Shown here piece by piece: positions 1 through 7,674 of a DNA stretch of 47,681 nucleotides. Source of the stretch: Nitrospinota bacterium (GTDB lineage Bacteria > 2-12-FULL-45-22 > JACOWJ01); contig JACOWJ010000027.1 of the NCBI GenBank assembly GCA_016176845.1, positions 1 to 47,681 on the forward strand. Direction: 5' to 3'. Position 1 is the stretch's first letter. The number at the start of each line of letters is the position of its first letter. Position numbers and translations under genes: made by a program. The notes under the pieces are model-generated. The model was not told the DNA's origin. It worked only from the letters and a program-made list of their open reading frames with translations, and searched no databases.

Positions 1-879
1 CCCACTCTCCAAGAGAAATGGGCAAGGGAGTTGGAGGGCAAGAAAAAGGAGATTGAGGGCAGACTGCCTAATGGTGACGCTGATGGCGAGTGGCAACAAG
101 TTAGGGAATTGCTAGAAGAAGGTTCGCAGGCCATCAAAAATCAGGATGTGGCACGAGCCAACAAATTGATGAAGAAAGCCGAGATCTTGACTGGGCTGAT
201 GAGAGCCCCGGCCGAGATTCTGACAGGGACGCAACGCCTGCACCTTCAAGCCATCTTGAACCAGAAACCCCTTACCGATGAGGCGTTGGGGAAGGCGGAT
301 CGTCTACTCGAGATGTTTCTCCATGACCAATTGATCGAACAATACCGAAGCCAAATCACCAACAATTCAATTCGCATCTCAAATTCTAGCCCCAGGATGA
401 ATCAAGTAATTTTCATCGAATATACCGATTGGAATTTAGGGGGCATCAATCAATACCTTGAGTATGAGTGGACTTTTGATGACTCCTTGAGTGAAGGCGG
501 CTGCAAGGTTCCCCATTTCTTTGCAAAGGAGGGAAACTATGGCCTACAGGTCCGGGTCCGTAAGGAACTGGACGGTAGCGTGCTGGGAGAGGCTCAGATC
601 GATAGGAAAAGTAGAGAGGCCATCAAGGTGAGGAGAAGCGAGCGGGAGTGGTACTGGTGGCAGCGGTTGACGCTGCTAGAAGGCCTGATTAACATGGGCG
701 TCATCCTAGTGGCCGCCATTGCCGCCGTGAAACTCTTCTACACCGATACCTTTGGCACGTTCAACGACTACATCTCGGCTTTTGTCTGGGTTTTCGGCAT
801 CAACGCCAGCACCAACTTCACTTTTGGAGACCTAATTAGGGCCCGGTATCCAAACACATTTGCCCCTCCCGGGCAATAG
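1..879 (+). CDS. hypothetical membrane protein, 5' truncated by window edge
   Basis: The reading frame is open to base 1, so this is the C-terminal part of a longer protein. A TTG at 31 is a possible but unsupported start. The visible part has a charged helical N-terminal stretch. A beta-rich segment follows at about residues 120-195 (counted from the TTG), with aromatic and Gly-rich strands reminiscent of a PKD or Ig fold. Two hydrophobic segments lie near the C-terminus: about residues 217-237 (LLEGLINMGVILVAAIAAVK) and about 245-265. The tail has the short motif FTFGDL. I do not recognise a family. The likely topology is a large soluble domain with a C-terminal membrane hairpin. That this is a real gene is fairly certain; its function is unknown. 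Confidence 0.6.
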   Translation, partial: PTLQEKWARELEGKKKEIEGRLPNGDADGEWQQVRELLEEGSQAIKNQDVARANKLMKKAEILTGLMRAPAEILTGTQRLHLQAILNQKPLTDEALGKADRLLEMFLHDQLIEQYRSQITNNSIRISNSSPRMNQVIFIEYTDWNLGGINQYLEYEWTFDDSLSEGGCKVPHFFAKEGNYGLQVRVRKELDGSVLGEAQIDRKSREAIKVRRSEREWYWWQRLTLLEGLINMGVILVAAIAAVKLFYTDTFGTFNDYISAFVWVFGINASTNFTFGDLIRARYPNTFAPPGQ

Positions 880-904
880 TCGGACTTAAGATGGATAAAT
901 TTCG

Positions 905-1041
905 ACCTGTGCATGTGGCCCCAAAGAGCTGGAAATTGCTGGCCTGACAGATGGGCAAAGGGGCCGGCCGGGGGCGTCTTCGGGCCGCCGGGCCGCAATC
1001 TCTCGGGGGGCGCCGTCTGCCAACATCCCACATGCACAGGT
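905..1041. repeat. 14-bp perfect inverted repeat bounding a GC-rich 137-bp segment
   Basis: ACCTGTGCATGTGG at 905-918 is the exact reverse complement of 1028-1041. The word GGATAAATTT lies just outside both arms (892-901 and 1042-1051), as a direct duplication would. The interior is very GC-rich and has no convincing coding frame. The size and termini resemble a small non-autonomous element, but only one copy is seen here. Confidence 0.5.
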
Positions 1042-1126
1042 GGATAAATTTTGGGTATTTTGCTTGACTATAGACCAGATCTATGTGGCTCTTGGCCGCA
1101 TAGATCGCCTTTACTGAGATATCCAA

Positions 1127-1575
1127 AGTGCCCTAAAAGGGCACTGATGACCCCCTTTGATTCCTGGACACTTGTATGGTGAGCATATTCCCGGGCACAC
1201 TGGCCAAGCCGGTCTGCCATTCCGGAAAGACAAGCTATGTTGGAGTCCAGGCAACTACCCCCTTGATTTTATTCTCTTGGGAGCGGCTGACTCCAACATA
1301 CGAGTGTCTAGAAATCAAATGGCCCTTTGGGGGACCTTTAGGGGCAATACCCGTGAATGAATGAGCCAATACACCAAAAAAGCCTTATTTTACGCGGGTG
1401 TAGGGGCGGGTTTCAAACCCGCCCCTACGTGTCCCGCTTACCCAGCTTTTGTTCTGGAGATGGTTCTCTTCTGAGATATCACCCAGGTTGGATAAGTGGC
1501 CATATCCGAATTGTACTGCCAAAGGGCTTAGAAATTGGACTTTTAGAGGCTGCGAGTAGTTCATTCACGGGTATT
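1127..1575. repeat. non-coding spacer dense in inverted repeats
   Basis: No plausible gene lies between 880 and 1610. This part holds several pairings. AGTGCCCT at 1127-1134 pairs with 1138-1145 across an AAA loop. TATGTTGGAGTC (about 1236-1247) pairs with GACTCCAACATA (about 1288-1300). A 16-bp perfect pair, AATACCCGTGAATGAA, lies at 1346-1361 and 1560-1575. The stretch around 1151-1185 is imperfectly complementary to about 1290-1322. It could be a decayed mobile element or a structured RNA; neither can be settled from one copy. Confidence 0.45.
1400..1428. repeat. REP-like perfect hairpin (14-bp stem, 1-nt loop)
   Basis: GTAGGGGCGGGTTT at 1400-1413 is followed by one C and then its exact reverse complement at 1415-1428. 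This is a familiar type of dispersed palindrome in GC-rich bacterial genomes. A degenerate relative sits at 35136-35164. Confidence 0.7.
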
Positions 1576-1610
1576 TGGAAATCTCAGCTTTAACTGAAAG
1601 GAAGCTCGTG

Positions 1611-2249
1611 ATGAACGAACATCAAATGACAAAACAGGCCGCCGCGCTATCTATCCTGATGTTTTTACTCCTAGGATTTCCCATGGTGTCTTTGGGAAAT
1701 GGTCCGGAGGAACTCAGCCCCCCAGGATCTGGAACTCCCTCGAAGGGGACAGTCAAGAAAGAGCCAGAGGTCCAACTCATACCGATAATGCGGGACGGAC
1801 GTCTAAGGCCCTTCCAAGATCTTCAGCCTTTTGGAGTGCATGTGCAGGGGCCTTCTCAAACACAGGGTAAATGTCTCGAAAGCGCTTACGTAATGTACCA
1901 TTATTTCGACAGTGTCAAACAAAAGCAGAAAGAAGCGCCATTAAAGATCTCTTTGGCCAAGGTCAGCAGCTCATCATCAAAAGCTTCTGATACAAACATT
2001 TCCGTAGGGAAAGCTGTTATCATTGATCCCATCACGAAATCTGGTATTGAAATTCGCATTAAAGAGGCAAGCCAAAAGGAGTTTTCAGCATTCACTCAAA
2101 CGCTCTCAGAGAAAAGAAGAGAAAAACTAAAACGAGGCTTCCAACACAATCTTCAACCTCATATTAGCTTTGATTTCAAACATCCACAAATTGCTGGAAG
2201 ATGCTTGAGGGTGGAGCTTGTACATAGGCCTCCCGTTCCTTTGATGTAG
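1611..2249 (+). CDS. secreted hypothetical protein
   Basis: A 212-residue protein of unknown function. The start at 1611 is chosen because AAAGGAAG lies 6-7 nt upstream and the product then opens with a classical signal peptide: a short polar N-terminus, then a hydrophobic core (AAALSILMFLLLGFPMVSLG) ending near residue 30. The mature part begins with a Pro/Ser/Gly-rich stretch and is otherwise charged with mixed alpha/beta character. It contains only one cysteine and no recognisable motif. It is followed 101 bp downstream by a membrane-anchored TPR protein on the same strand, so the two may be co-transcribed. It is probably periplasmic or surface-exposed. No function is assigned. Confidence 0.6.
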   Translation: MNEHQMTKQAAALSILMFLLLGFPMVSLGNGPEELSPPGSGTPSKGTVKKEPEVQLIPIMRDGRLRPFQDLQPFGVHVQGPSQTQGKCLESAYVMYHYFDSVKQKQKEAPLKISLAKVSSSSSKASDTNISVGKAVIIDPITKSGIEIRIKEASQKEFSAFTQTLSEKRREKLKRGFQHNLQPHISFDFKHPQIAGRCLRVELVHRPPVPLM

Positions 2250-2350
2250 TGGCTTATCTGCACACTCCAACAGCTCATACTGTCGAATCCAGTATAACAC
2301 GGCCGTTTTGGTTCTCAGCAACAATACGCGTGTAACCTCAAAGGAACGGT

Positions 2351-4015
2351 ATGGACAAGGATACTGACATCCAATGCAGTGAGCATAGTAACACGGATGC
2401 TCGCAATTGGATCACAAGCACTCGGACAATTATCAAGGGTTTTTACGACCGACTTGGAAGCATAGAGATAAAGAAAGTCGCTATGCTGCTTGGAATAGTG
2501 TTCATGCTTTATTACTCCATTGAAGGTTTCGGCCGTACTGTCATTGCGGAGTTCAGGATTCCGGAGCAGTTACAAAAGGACCTCAAAGGCGTTGACAGCA
2601 AAACCCTGACGCATCAGTTGATCGTTGAGCTGGAAAATATACGCACAGTTCAGACAGCAGCCAGCACACTACAATTCAATCTTGTCAAAGGCCTCAAGGC
2701 ACTGAGTTTAAGAGATAGTCCGCAGGAAATTACCCTGTCGGATAAAATCAATACAGACTATAACGGTATCATCGAAAACGTTGATGCCATGGAGTGGGGC
2801 GCTATCCACATCCCCGCTTCGCTGCTCCTACGACCCTTTCAGAGGCTCATTCGACAGCATATCATGCATATTAGCCTTCAGCGCAAAGGAAACAGTTACC
2901 TCATATCAGCCAGCACTGACGGGAGGGGAGTCTGGCAAGCCACAGAAGAAGATTTAATGACCATAGATATCGGCAACACGACCTCTGGGGAAACACTCCC
3001 AGACCTAATTCGTGTCCTCACGTACAAGATCGCTTCGTTCGAAGGAAGCGATCACCAGACTAGTAATACGTGGGTAGGCTTCTATCATTTCCATCAGGGC
3101 GTTCGCCATCTTGTCGAGTATTTCGGCAAAGGCGGCCCGTTGACAAAGGACGCTATGGACCTTCTTGACCGGGCAATAAAAGAGTTTGCGTGCGCTATCT
3201 CCTTCAATCCGAAAGATTATAGATCGGAGCATAACCGGATTCTGGCATCTCTGGAGCGTGCGGTCTATGTCAATTTAGAAAGCAGCGGGAAAATCGATAG
3301 TTATACAATCCTGCTCCAAAATATCAAGGAACTCCTTCAAAAAGAGGCTGTGTCGCAAATTGCTTTACGCAACCTACTCATCGCTAACTACATATTACTG
3401 GCGGAAGCTTACTTCAGCGGGAAGCAATATTGTGACGCTATCCTTGCGTACGAGAGATCCCTCAAGGTCTTGAGCGGAAATCCGGAACTGCGCGCCTACA
3501 TTCTCAACAATATCGGATCGGCCTATCAGGAACGTAAGAGGCTGTCGATTGCTGTTAATTATTTTCGGAAGGCTCTGACAGAGAACCCACGATACCCCCG
3601 CGCACAACTTAACTTGGGTAATATCTCAATGTACATGGAAGACTTCGCCACTTCCGAGCGATCTTATATTGCTGTCATCAACCAATACCCAGAATATGCA
3701 AATGCCTTCTACAATCTGGGGGCTCTTTATTATCAGATTCGTCAACATAATATCTTTCAAAAACTTGATCAAAAGGCACGCCAATGTTTGCAGGAGCAGG
3801 AATGGGCATCCTTGAATAAATACGTTATTTTACTTGAAATCGAAGCTGTCAACCGAGATCTATCCAAAGACGAAAAAGAACGGTTACAGTTCTCCAAGCA
3901 GACGCTTGTCGCAAATACCAAAAGAAAATTTACCCATCTGAAACAATCAATATTTCAGTATGAAAACTGCCTTGCAAGATATGTAAAAACCCCTAAAAGG
4001 AACAAATTGCATTAG
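2351..4015 (+). CDS. membrane-anchored TPR-repeat protein
   Basis: A 554-residue protein starting at ATG 2351 with AAGGA five bases upstream. About 45 polar residues precede one transmembrane segment (VAMLLGIVFMLYYSIEGFG, about 44-62). A long domain of unknown type follows, then TPR-like helical hairpins over about residues 340-470. These are recognised by the spaced pattern of A/G, Y, L and F residues, for example AYILNNIGSAYQERKRLSIA and AFYNLGALYYQI. TPR arrays are protein-binding scaffolds, so this is probably a membrane-tethered adaptor facing cytoplasm or periplasm; its partners are unknown. Base composition is lower in GC than the catabolic genes downstream, which together with the integrase remnant and tRNA nearby hints at an acquired region. 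Confidence 0.65.
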   Translation: MDKDTDIQCSEHSNTDARNWITSTRTIIKGFYDRLGSIEIKKVAMLLGIVFMLYYSIEGFGRTVIAEFRIPEQLQKDLKGVDSKTLTHQLIVELENIRTVQTAASTLQFNLVKGLKALSLRDSPQEITLSDKINTDYNGIIENVDAMEWGAIHIPASLLLRPFQRLIRQHIMHISLQRKGNSYLISASTDGRGVWQATEEDLMTIDIGNTTSGETLPDLIRVLTYKIASFEGSDHQTSNTWVGFYHFHQGVRHLVEYFGKGGPLTKDAMDLLDRAIKEFACAISFNPKDYRSEHNRILASLERAVYVNLESSGKIDSYTILLQNIKELLQKEAVSQIALRNLLIANYILLAEAYFSGKQYCDAILAYERSLKVLSGNPELRAYILNNIGSAYQERKRLSIAVNYFRKALTENPRYPRAQLNLGNISMYMEDFATSERSYIAVINQYPEYANAFYNLGALYYQIRQHNIFQKLDQKARQCLQEQEWASLNKYVILLEIEAVNRDLSKDEKERLQFSKQTLVANTKRKFTHLKQSIFQYENCLARYVKTPKRNKLH

Positions 4016-4374
4016 CTGTAATATCTTTTTACGATTGAAATCATTTGTGGTACTTTTATCAGACCGCAACCTCTTATCTAAACTAGCTTAATATTACATC
4101 GCAAAGTTCGGGGGTTAGCCACTACATCTAGTGTATAGACCAACCATATAAATCCCTGACTGTCTAATCGCTATATTCGTAAAAAATAACTACTATATGT
4201 AGTGGATTCTTTTTGAATGCGTCCACATCTAGCATAAAACTGCCGGCGATATAGTACCTAGACAGTCAGGGGTGCGATCTACTGAGTCTGGATCGGCCGG
4301 AAGGTTTAGCTGGGCGAGGCTCCTCCCATCCGATCTTCCCACGCATCCCCTGAAAAACCGTTGAGATTCCGACA
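4016..4374. other. AT-rich non-coding spacer with nested inverted repeats
   Basis: No gene is seen. CCCTGACTGTCTA at 4154-4166 is the exact reverse complement of 4259-4271, and inside or near this pair CCACTACAT (4119-4127) matches ATGTAGTGG (4197-4205). The low GC and paired arms next to an integrase fragment and a tRNA suggest the edge of a decayed integrative element. This is inference. Confidence 0.45.
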
Positions 4375-4713
4375 ATGGGTATTTACAAAAAGGGAAAAAG
4401 CTGGTACATTAATTTCTATTATCAGGGCCAGAGATACCAGGAGTGCATCGGGCCGGTCAGCAAGACGGTGGCCAACGAAATCCTGGTCAAGCGGAAGGCC
4501 GAGGCAATTGAGGGGCGCTACGACATCAACCAGGTCAAGGTTACCCCGCTGTTTGAGGCCTTCCTGGACCAGTATTTAGAGACCTTTTCGAAACAGAACA
4601 AAAAACCCAAATCCTACCGGCGAGATCTGGTCTCCAGGCTCCTGCCAGATAAATTTTCAACTAGCTCATGTCGTTTGATAATAAAGACGTGCGCCCATAG
4701 CTCAGTTGGATAG
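4375..4713 (+). pseudogene. truncated tyrosine recombinase (integrase) N-terminal fragment
   Basis: The frame starts MGIYKKGKSWYINFYYQG and carries the arm-DNA-binding beta domain typical of phage-type integrases. The beginning of the SAM-like core-binding domain follows (FEAFLDQYLETFSKQNKK). Homology is lost after about residue 87 (YRRDLVSRL); the remaining residues look random and the frame runs 23 bp into the tRNA gene. The whole catalytic domain (R...HxxR...Y) is missing, so it cannot recombine DNA. Full-length relatives have roughly 350-400 residues. Its place immediately beside a tRNA gene fits a relic of tRNA-targeted integration, although integrases usually lie at the 3' side of the tRNA and this one is at the 5' side. 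Confidence 0.7.
4654..4682 (+). promoter_or_regulatory. putative sigma70 promoter of tRNA-Arg
   Basis: TTTTCA (4654-4659), a 17-nt spacer and GATAAT (4677-4682) place a start about 8 nt before the mature tRNA 5' end. The -35 is weak and the -10 good. The promoter lies in the degenerate tail of the integrase fragment. Confidence 0.4.
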
Positions 4714-4767
4714 AGTGGCGGATTGCGGATCCGCAGGTCGGAGGTTCGAATCCTCTTGGGCGCACCA
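4691..4767 (+). tRNA. tRNA-Arg (anticodon GCG), CCA encoded
   Basis: A full cloverleaf can be drawn. The acceptor is GCGCCCA/TGGGCGC, the D stem GCTC/GAGT and the anticodon stem GCGGA/TCCGC around loop TTGCGGA. The T arm is GGAGG-TTCGAAT-CCTCT, the discriminator is A and the CCA is genomically encoded (4765-4767). The anticodon at loop positions 34-36 is GCG, reading CGC (and CGU by wobble). Most bacteria read these codons with an ACG (inosine) tRNA, so a GCG species is noteworthy. Confidence 0.95.
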
Positions 4768-4795
4768 CCAATTACCGAGTGGAGATGAGATCGAT

Positions 4796-4836
4796 GGGGG
4801 AAGGCTTCGGCGCTTTCCCCTCTCCCTCCTTTCTTT
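4796..4836 (+). terminator. rho-independent terminator after tRNA-Arg
   Basis: GGGGGAAGGC pairs with GCGCTTTCCCC across a TTCG tetraloop (one bulge). A pyrimidine-rich tract follows (CTCCCTCCTTTCTTTGCTC). It lies 28 nt after the tRNA CCA. Confidence 0.55.
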
Positions 4837-4941
4837 GCTCTCTTTGCTCCGGGGCAACTTTGTCCACCGCCATTTCCTCACCTCTTTCTGCCACCTGCTG
4901 ACTACGCGAACGCTTCCTGGACAAGAGGCTTATCTTGAAGG

Positions 4942-5030
4942 TATAGGAATTTCCATTTTTAGGGGCTAGGGACTAGGGGTTGGTAAAAATTCTTCTTCAC
5001 TAGCCCCTAATCCCTAACCCCTAACTTGAA
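4942..5030. repeat. heptamer-period hairpin element, CCCCTAA type
   Basis: It begins with the recurring marker TATAGGAATTTCCATTTTTA. Units of 7 bp follow (AGGGGCT, AGGGACT, AGGGGTT), then an AT-rich loop around AAAAATTCTTCTTCAC, then the complementary 7-bp units (TAGCCCC, TAATCCC, TAACCCC). It fills the spacer upstream of the first CoA-transferase. A close copy with the same loop lies at 8844-8935. Confidence 0.75.
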
Positions 5031-5084
5031 TGGGGTCGCTTCTGTATCAACCTATGGGGAACCATTCCATTTAGGAGGGGCAAG

Positions 5085-6326
5085 ATGAAGAAGGAGGAGT
5101 TCTACGAGGAGGCCATCCCCAACTCCCAGGGGCCTCTGGAAGGCATCCGGATCCTGGAGGCTACCACCACCCAGGCCGGCCCGGTCGCCGGGGCCCTGTT
5201 GACCGACCTGGGGGCCGAATCGATCAAGGTCGATGCCCCTATGGTCGGCGAGATGGGGAGATACATCCCCCCGTTCTTGAACGAGGAGAACCGGCTGGAG
5301 ACGAGCATCTATTACATGACTTACAACCGCAATAAGAAGTGCATCACCTTGACCCTCAACCGGCCCGAGGGGCAGGAGGTCTTCCGTGAGCTGGCCTCCC
5401 ATGTGGATATCATCATCCAGAACTACAAGCCCGGGACCATGGAGAAGTGGGGTCTGGGCTACAAGGCCATCCAGCAGATTAAGCCCGATATCATCTACGT
5501 CTCCATCTCCGGCTTCGGTCAGTACGGTCCCTACCACACCCGACCCGCCTATGACCCGTTGGGCCAGGCGATGAGCGGGTTGATGAGCATCAACGGCTAC
5601 CCGGATGGCCCCCCCATGAAGACCGGCGGCCCCATCGCCGACAACCTGACCGGTTGGCAGGGGGCCCTGGGGGCACTGGCGGCCCTCCATTACAAGAACC
5701 GGACGGGCAAGGGGCAGCACGTGGACGTTTCCATGGTGGATTCCCTGCTCAATGTGAGCGACTGGGGCATCCCCCTGGCGGCCCATCTCGGTCAGGTCTG
5801 GCAGCGGCAAGGGAACGCTTACTATCCCATTGGGCTGGACCCGGTGGTGAAGTGCCAGGACGAGTATATCGTCCTCCTGGTAGCGATCGATTCCCACTGG
5901 GCCAAGCTTTGCAAGCTGATGGGGCGGGAGGAGCTGATCGAGGACCCCCGCACCAAGGGCATGATCAACCGGGCCCAGAACGCCGCCCTGGTCAACCAGG
6001 TCATCCGGGACTGGGCGATCGACAAACCGGCTGCCCAGATCCTCCCGGCCCTGGAGGAGGCCGAGCTGGTGGGATCCCCCATCCTCAACTTCCAACAGAT
6101 CCTGGAGAACGAGCACATCCGGGAGCGCGGGATGATCGCCGAAGTGGAGCACCCGATCTGCGGCAAGGTCAACCTTTACGGGGTGGCCACCAAGTACTCC
6201 AGGACGCCGGCCCGGACGAGGACGGGAGCCCCTCTTCTGGGGGAGCACAATCAGGAGATCTATGAAGGGCTCCTGGGCTATAGCCCGGAGAGGATGGCCC
6301 AGCTCCAGGAGAAGCGGGTGATCTGA
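5085..6326 (+). CDS. class III CoA-transferase (CaiB/BaiF family), copy 1
   Basis: A 413-residue cytoplasmic enzyme that moves CoA between carboxylic acids. ATG 5085 follows AGGAGGGG by 4 nt. The family fold is clear: an N-terminal Rossmann part (RILEATTTQAGPVAGALLTD, DLGAESIKVD), the NRNKKCITL core strand, and the GYPDGPP turn. The catalytic Asp aligned with Asp169 of formyl-CoA transferase is Asp186 in GGPIADNLTG. The conserved GKGQHVDVSM stretch follows, and the C-terminal half ends with TRTGAPLLGEH. Length is normal for the family. It is followed 90 bp later by a paralogue with the same N-terminus and register, so the two may form homodimers or a heterodimer. Known pairs of this kind include BbsEF (succinyl-CoA:benzylsuccinate). 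The substrate here is not determinable from sequence. Confidence 0.9.
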   Translation: MKKEEFYEEAIPNSQGPLEGIRILEATTTQAGPVAGALLTDLGAESIKVDAPMVGEMGRYIPPFLNEENRLETSIYYMTYNRNKKCITLTLNRPEGQEVFRELASHVDIIIQNYKPGTMEKWGLGYKAIQQIKPDIIYVSISGFGQYGPYHTRPAYDPLGQAMSGLMSINGYPDGPPMKTGGPIADNLTGWQGALGALAALHYKNRTGKGQHVDVSMVDSLLNVSDWGIPLAAHLGQVWQRQGNAYYPIGLDPVVKCQDEYIVLLVAIDSHWAKLCKLMGREELIEDPRTKGMINRAQNAALVNQVIRDWAIDKPAAQILPALEEAELVGSPILNFQQILENEHIRERGMIAEVEHPICGKVNLYGVATKYSRTPARTRTGAPLLGEHNQEIYEGLLGYSPERMAQLQEKRVI

Positions 6327-6416
6327 GGCAATCCGCCAACCCATCTTTACGAAACATTAGCCTTATTAGCGATAATGTCTACTTTCCCATTCGCCGAAGG
6401 CGGAGGAGGGACGCGC

Positions 6417-7661
6417 ATGCGAAAAGAGGAATTCTATCGAGGGGCCCTTCCCCAATCGCTGGGACCCCTGGAGGGGACCCGGGTCCTGGAGGCCACGACC
6501 TCCTTTGCCGGGCCGATGGCTGGGACGGTGCTGGCCGACCTGGGGGCCGATGTGATCAAGGTCGATTTCCCCGGAACGGGAGAGGTAATCCGCCAGGTGG
6601 GTCCCTTCGTCCCCAGCAGCTCCAAGTTGGAATCGAGCGCCTTCCACCTGAGCATCAACCGAAACAAAAAGTGCATCTCCCTGGACCTGCGCACCCCGGA
6701 GGGGCGGGAGCTCTTCCATCAGCTGGCCGCGCAAATGGACGTCGTCATCGAGAATTTTAAGCCGGGCACCATGGAGAAGTGGGGCCTGGGCTACCCGGCC
6801 ATCCGCCAGGTCAGGCCGAACATTGTCTACGTCTCCATCTCCGGTTACGGTCAGTTCGGCCCCAACCATCCCAAACCCAGCTACGATGCGGTGGGGCAGG
6901 CCACTGGGGGGCTGATGTACGTGACGGGCGAGGCCGACGGTCCCCCCACGCGTGCCGGATACGGCATGGGAGACGCCCTGGCCGGCTGGCAGGGGGCGAT
7001 CGGGGCCCTGGCCGCCCTGGCCCATCGCAGCCGCACCGGCGAGGGCCAGCACGTCGATATCTCCCAGCAGGAATCGGTCCTCTACTGCAGCACCTGGGGA
7101 ATCATGGGGGCAGCCAACGCCGATTTCCTCTGGAAGCGCTCGGGCAGCGGCAACCCGATCGTGGCCCCCTACAACACCTACCCCTGTAAGGACGGGGAGT
7201 ACGTCTTCGTCGCAGTGGCCCTGGATGCCCACTGGGCCCGGCTCTGCAAGCTAATGGGCCGGGAGGATCTCATCGACGACCCCCGCACCCGGACGGTCGC
7301 CGACCGGGGAAAGAACCGGCCCTTCGTGGATGGAGTGGTGGCCGAGTGGACTCGGGGCCTGACCGTGGAGGAGGTCGTCCAGCGCATGGACGAGGCTCAG
7401 CTGGTGGTCGCCCCGATCCTCAACTTCCGGCAGATCCTGGCGGACCCGCACCTTGAGGAGCGGGAGATGATCGCCTCGGTGGACCACCCGGCCGCAGGCC
7501 CGTTAAAGCTCTTCGGCGTCGCGGCCAAATTCTCCCGCACGCCGGCCCGGGTCCGCACCCCGGCCCCCATGTTGGGAGAGCACAACGAAGAGGTCTATTG
7601 CGGCCTGCTGGACCTGGGAGCGGAGAGGCTGATGGCGCTGAAGGAGAAGAAGGTCATTTAG
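6417..7661 (+). CDS. class III CoA-transferase (CaiB/BaiF family), copy 2
   Basis: A 414-residue paralogue of the gene before it. ATG 6417 is chosen over ATG 6375 because GGAGGAGGG lies 6 nt upstream and the product then aligns end to end with copy 1 (MRKEEFY versus MKKEEFY). The catalytic Asp is Asp186 (AGYGMGDALAG), the same number as in copy 1. One difference is that the conserved helix after GQHVDIS reads QQESVL here and MVDSLL in copy 1. Both copies end in a hydrophobic -KKVI or -KRVI tail. The next gene starts 13 bp later, so an operon is likely. Retained catalytic residues in both copies argue for two active subunits or two substrate specificities rather than one dead partner. Confidence 0.9.
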   Translation: MRKEEFYRGALPQSLGPLEGTRVLEATTSFAGPMAGTVLADLGADVIKVDFPGTGEVIRQVGPFVPSSSKLESSAFHLSINRNKKCISLDLRTPEGRELFHQLAAQMDVVIENFKPGTMEKWGLGYPAIRQVRPNIVYVSISGYGQFGPNHPKPSYDAVGQATGGLMYVTGEADGPPTRAGYGMGDALAGWQGAIGALAALAHRSRTGEGQHVDISQQESVLYCSTWGIMGAANADFLWKRSGSGNPIVAPYNTYPCKDGEYVFVAVALDAHWARLCKLMGREDLIDDPRTRTVADRGKNRPFVDGVVAEWTRGLTVEEVVQRMDEAQLVVAPILNFRQILADPHLEEREMIASVDHPAAGPLKLFGVAAKFSRTPARVRTPAPMLGEHNEEVYCGLLDLGAERLMALKEKKVI

Positions 7662-7674
7662 GGGAGGGCAGACC

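Noticed and set aside
880-1574. Short open frames in the inverted-repeat spacer
   Set aside because: They have no ribosome-binding sites or domain features and overlap each other and the palindromes.
5052-6344. Long minus-strand open frame of about 430 codons opposite the first CoA-transferase
   Set aside because: It is antisense to a clear enzyme, has low-complexity His/Gly/Leu/Pro composition and no ribosome-binding site. It is a by-product of high GC at third codon positions.
6417-7661. Inactive second CoA-transferase because of QQESVL in place of MVDSLL
   Set aside because: The catalytic Asp of the family lies earlier (Asp186 in GMGDALAG) and is present, so the change is not a loss of the nucleophile.
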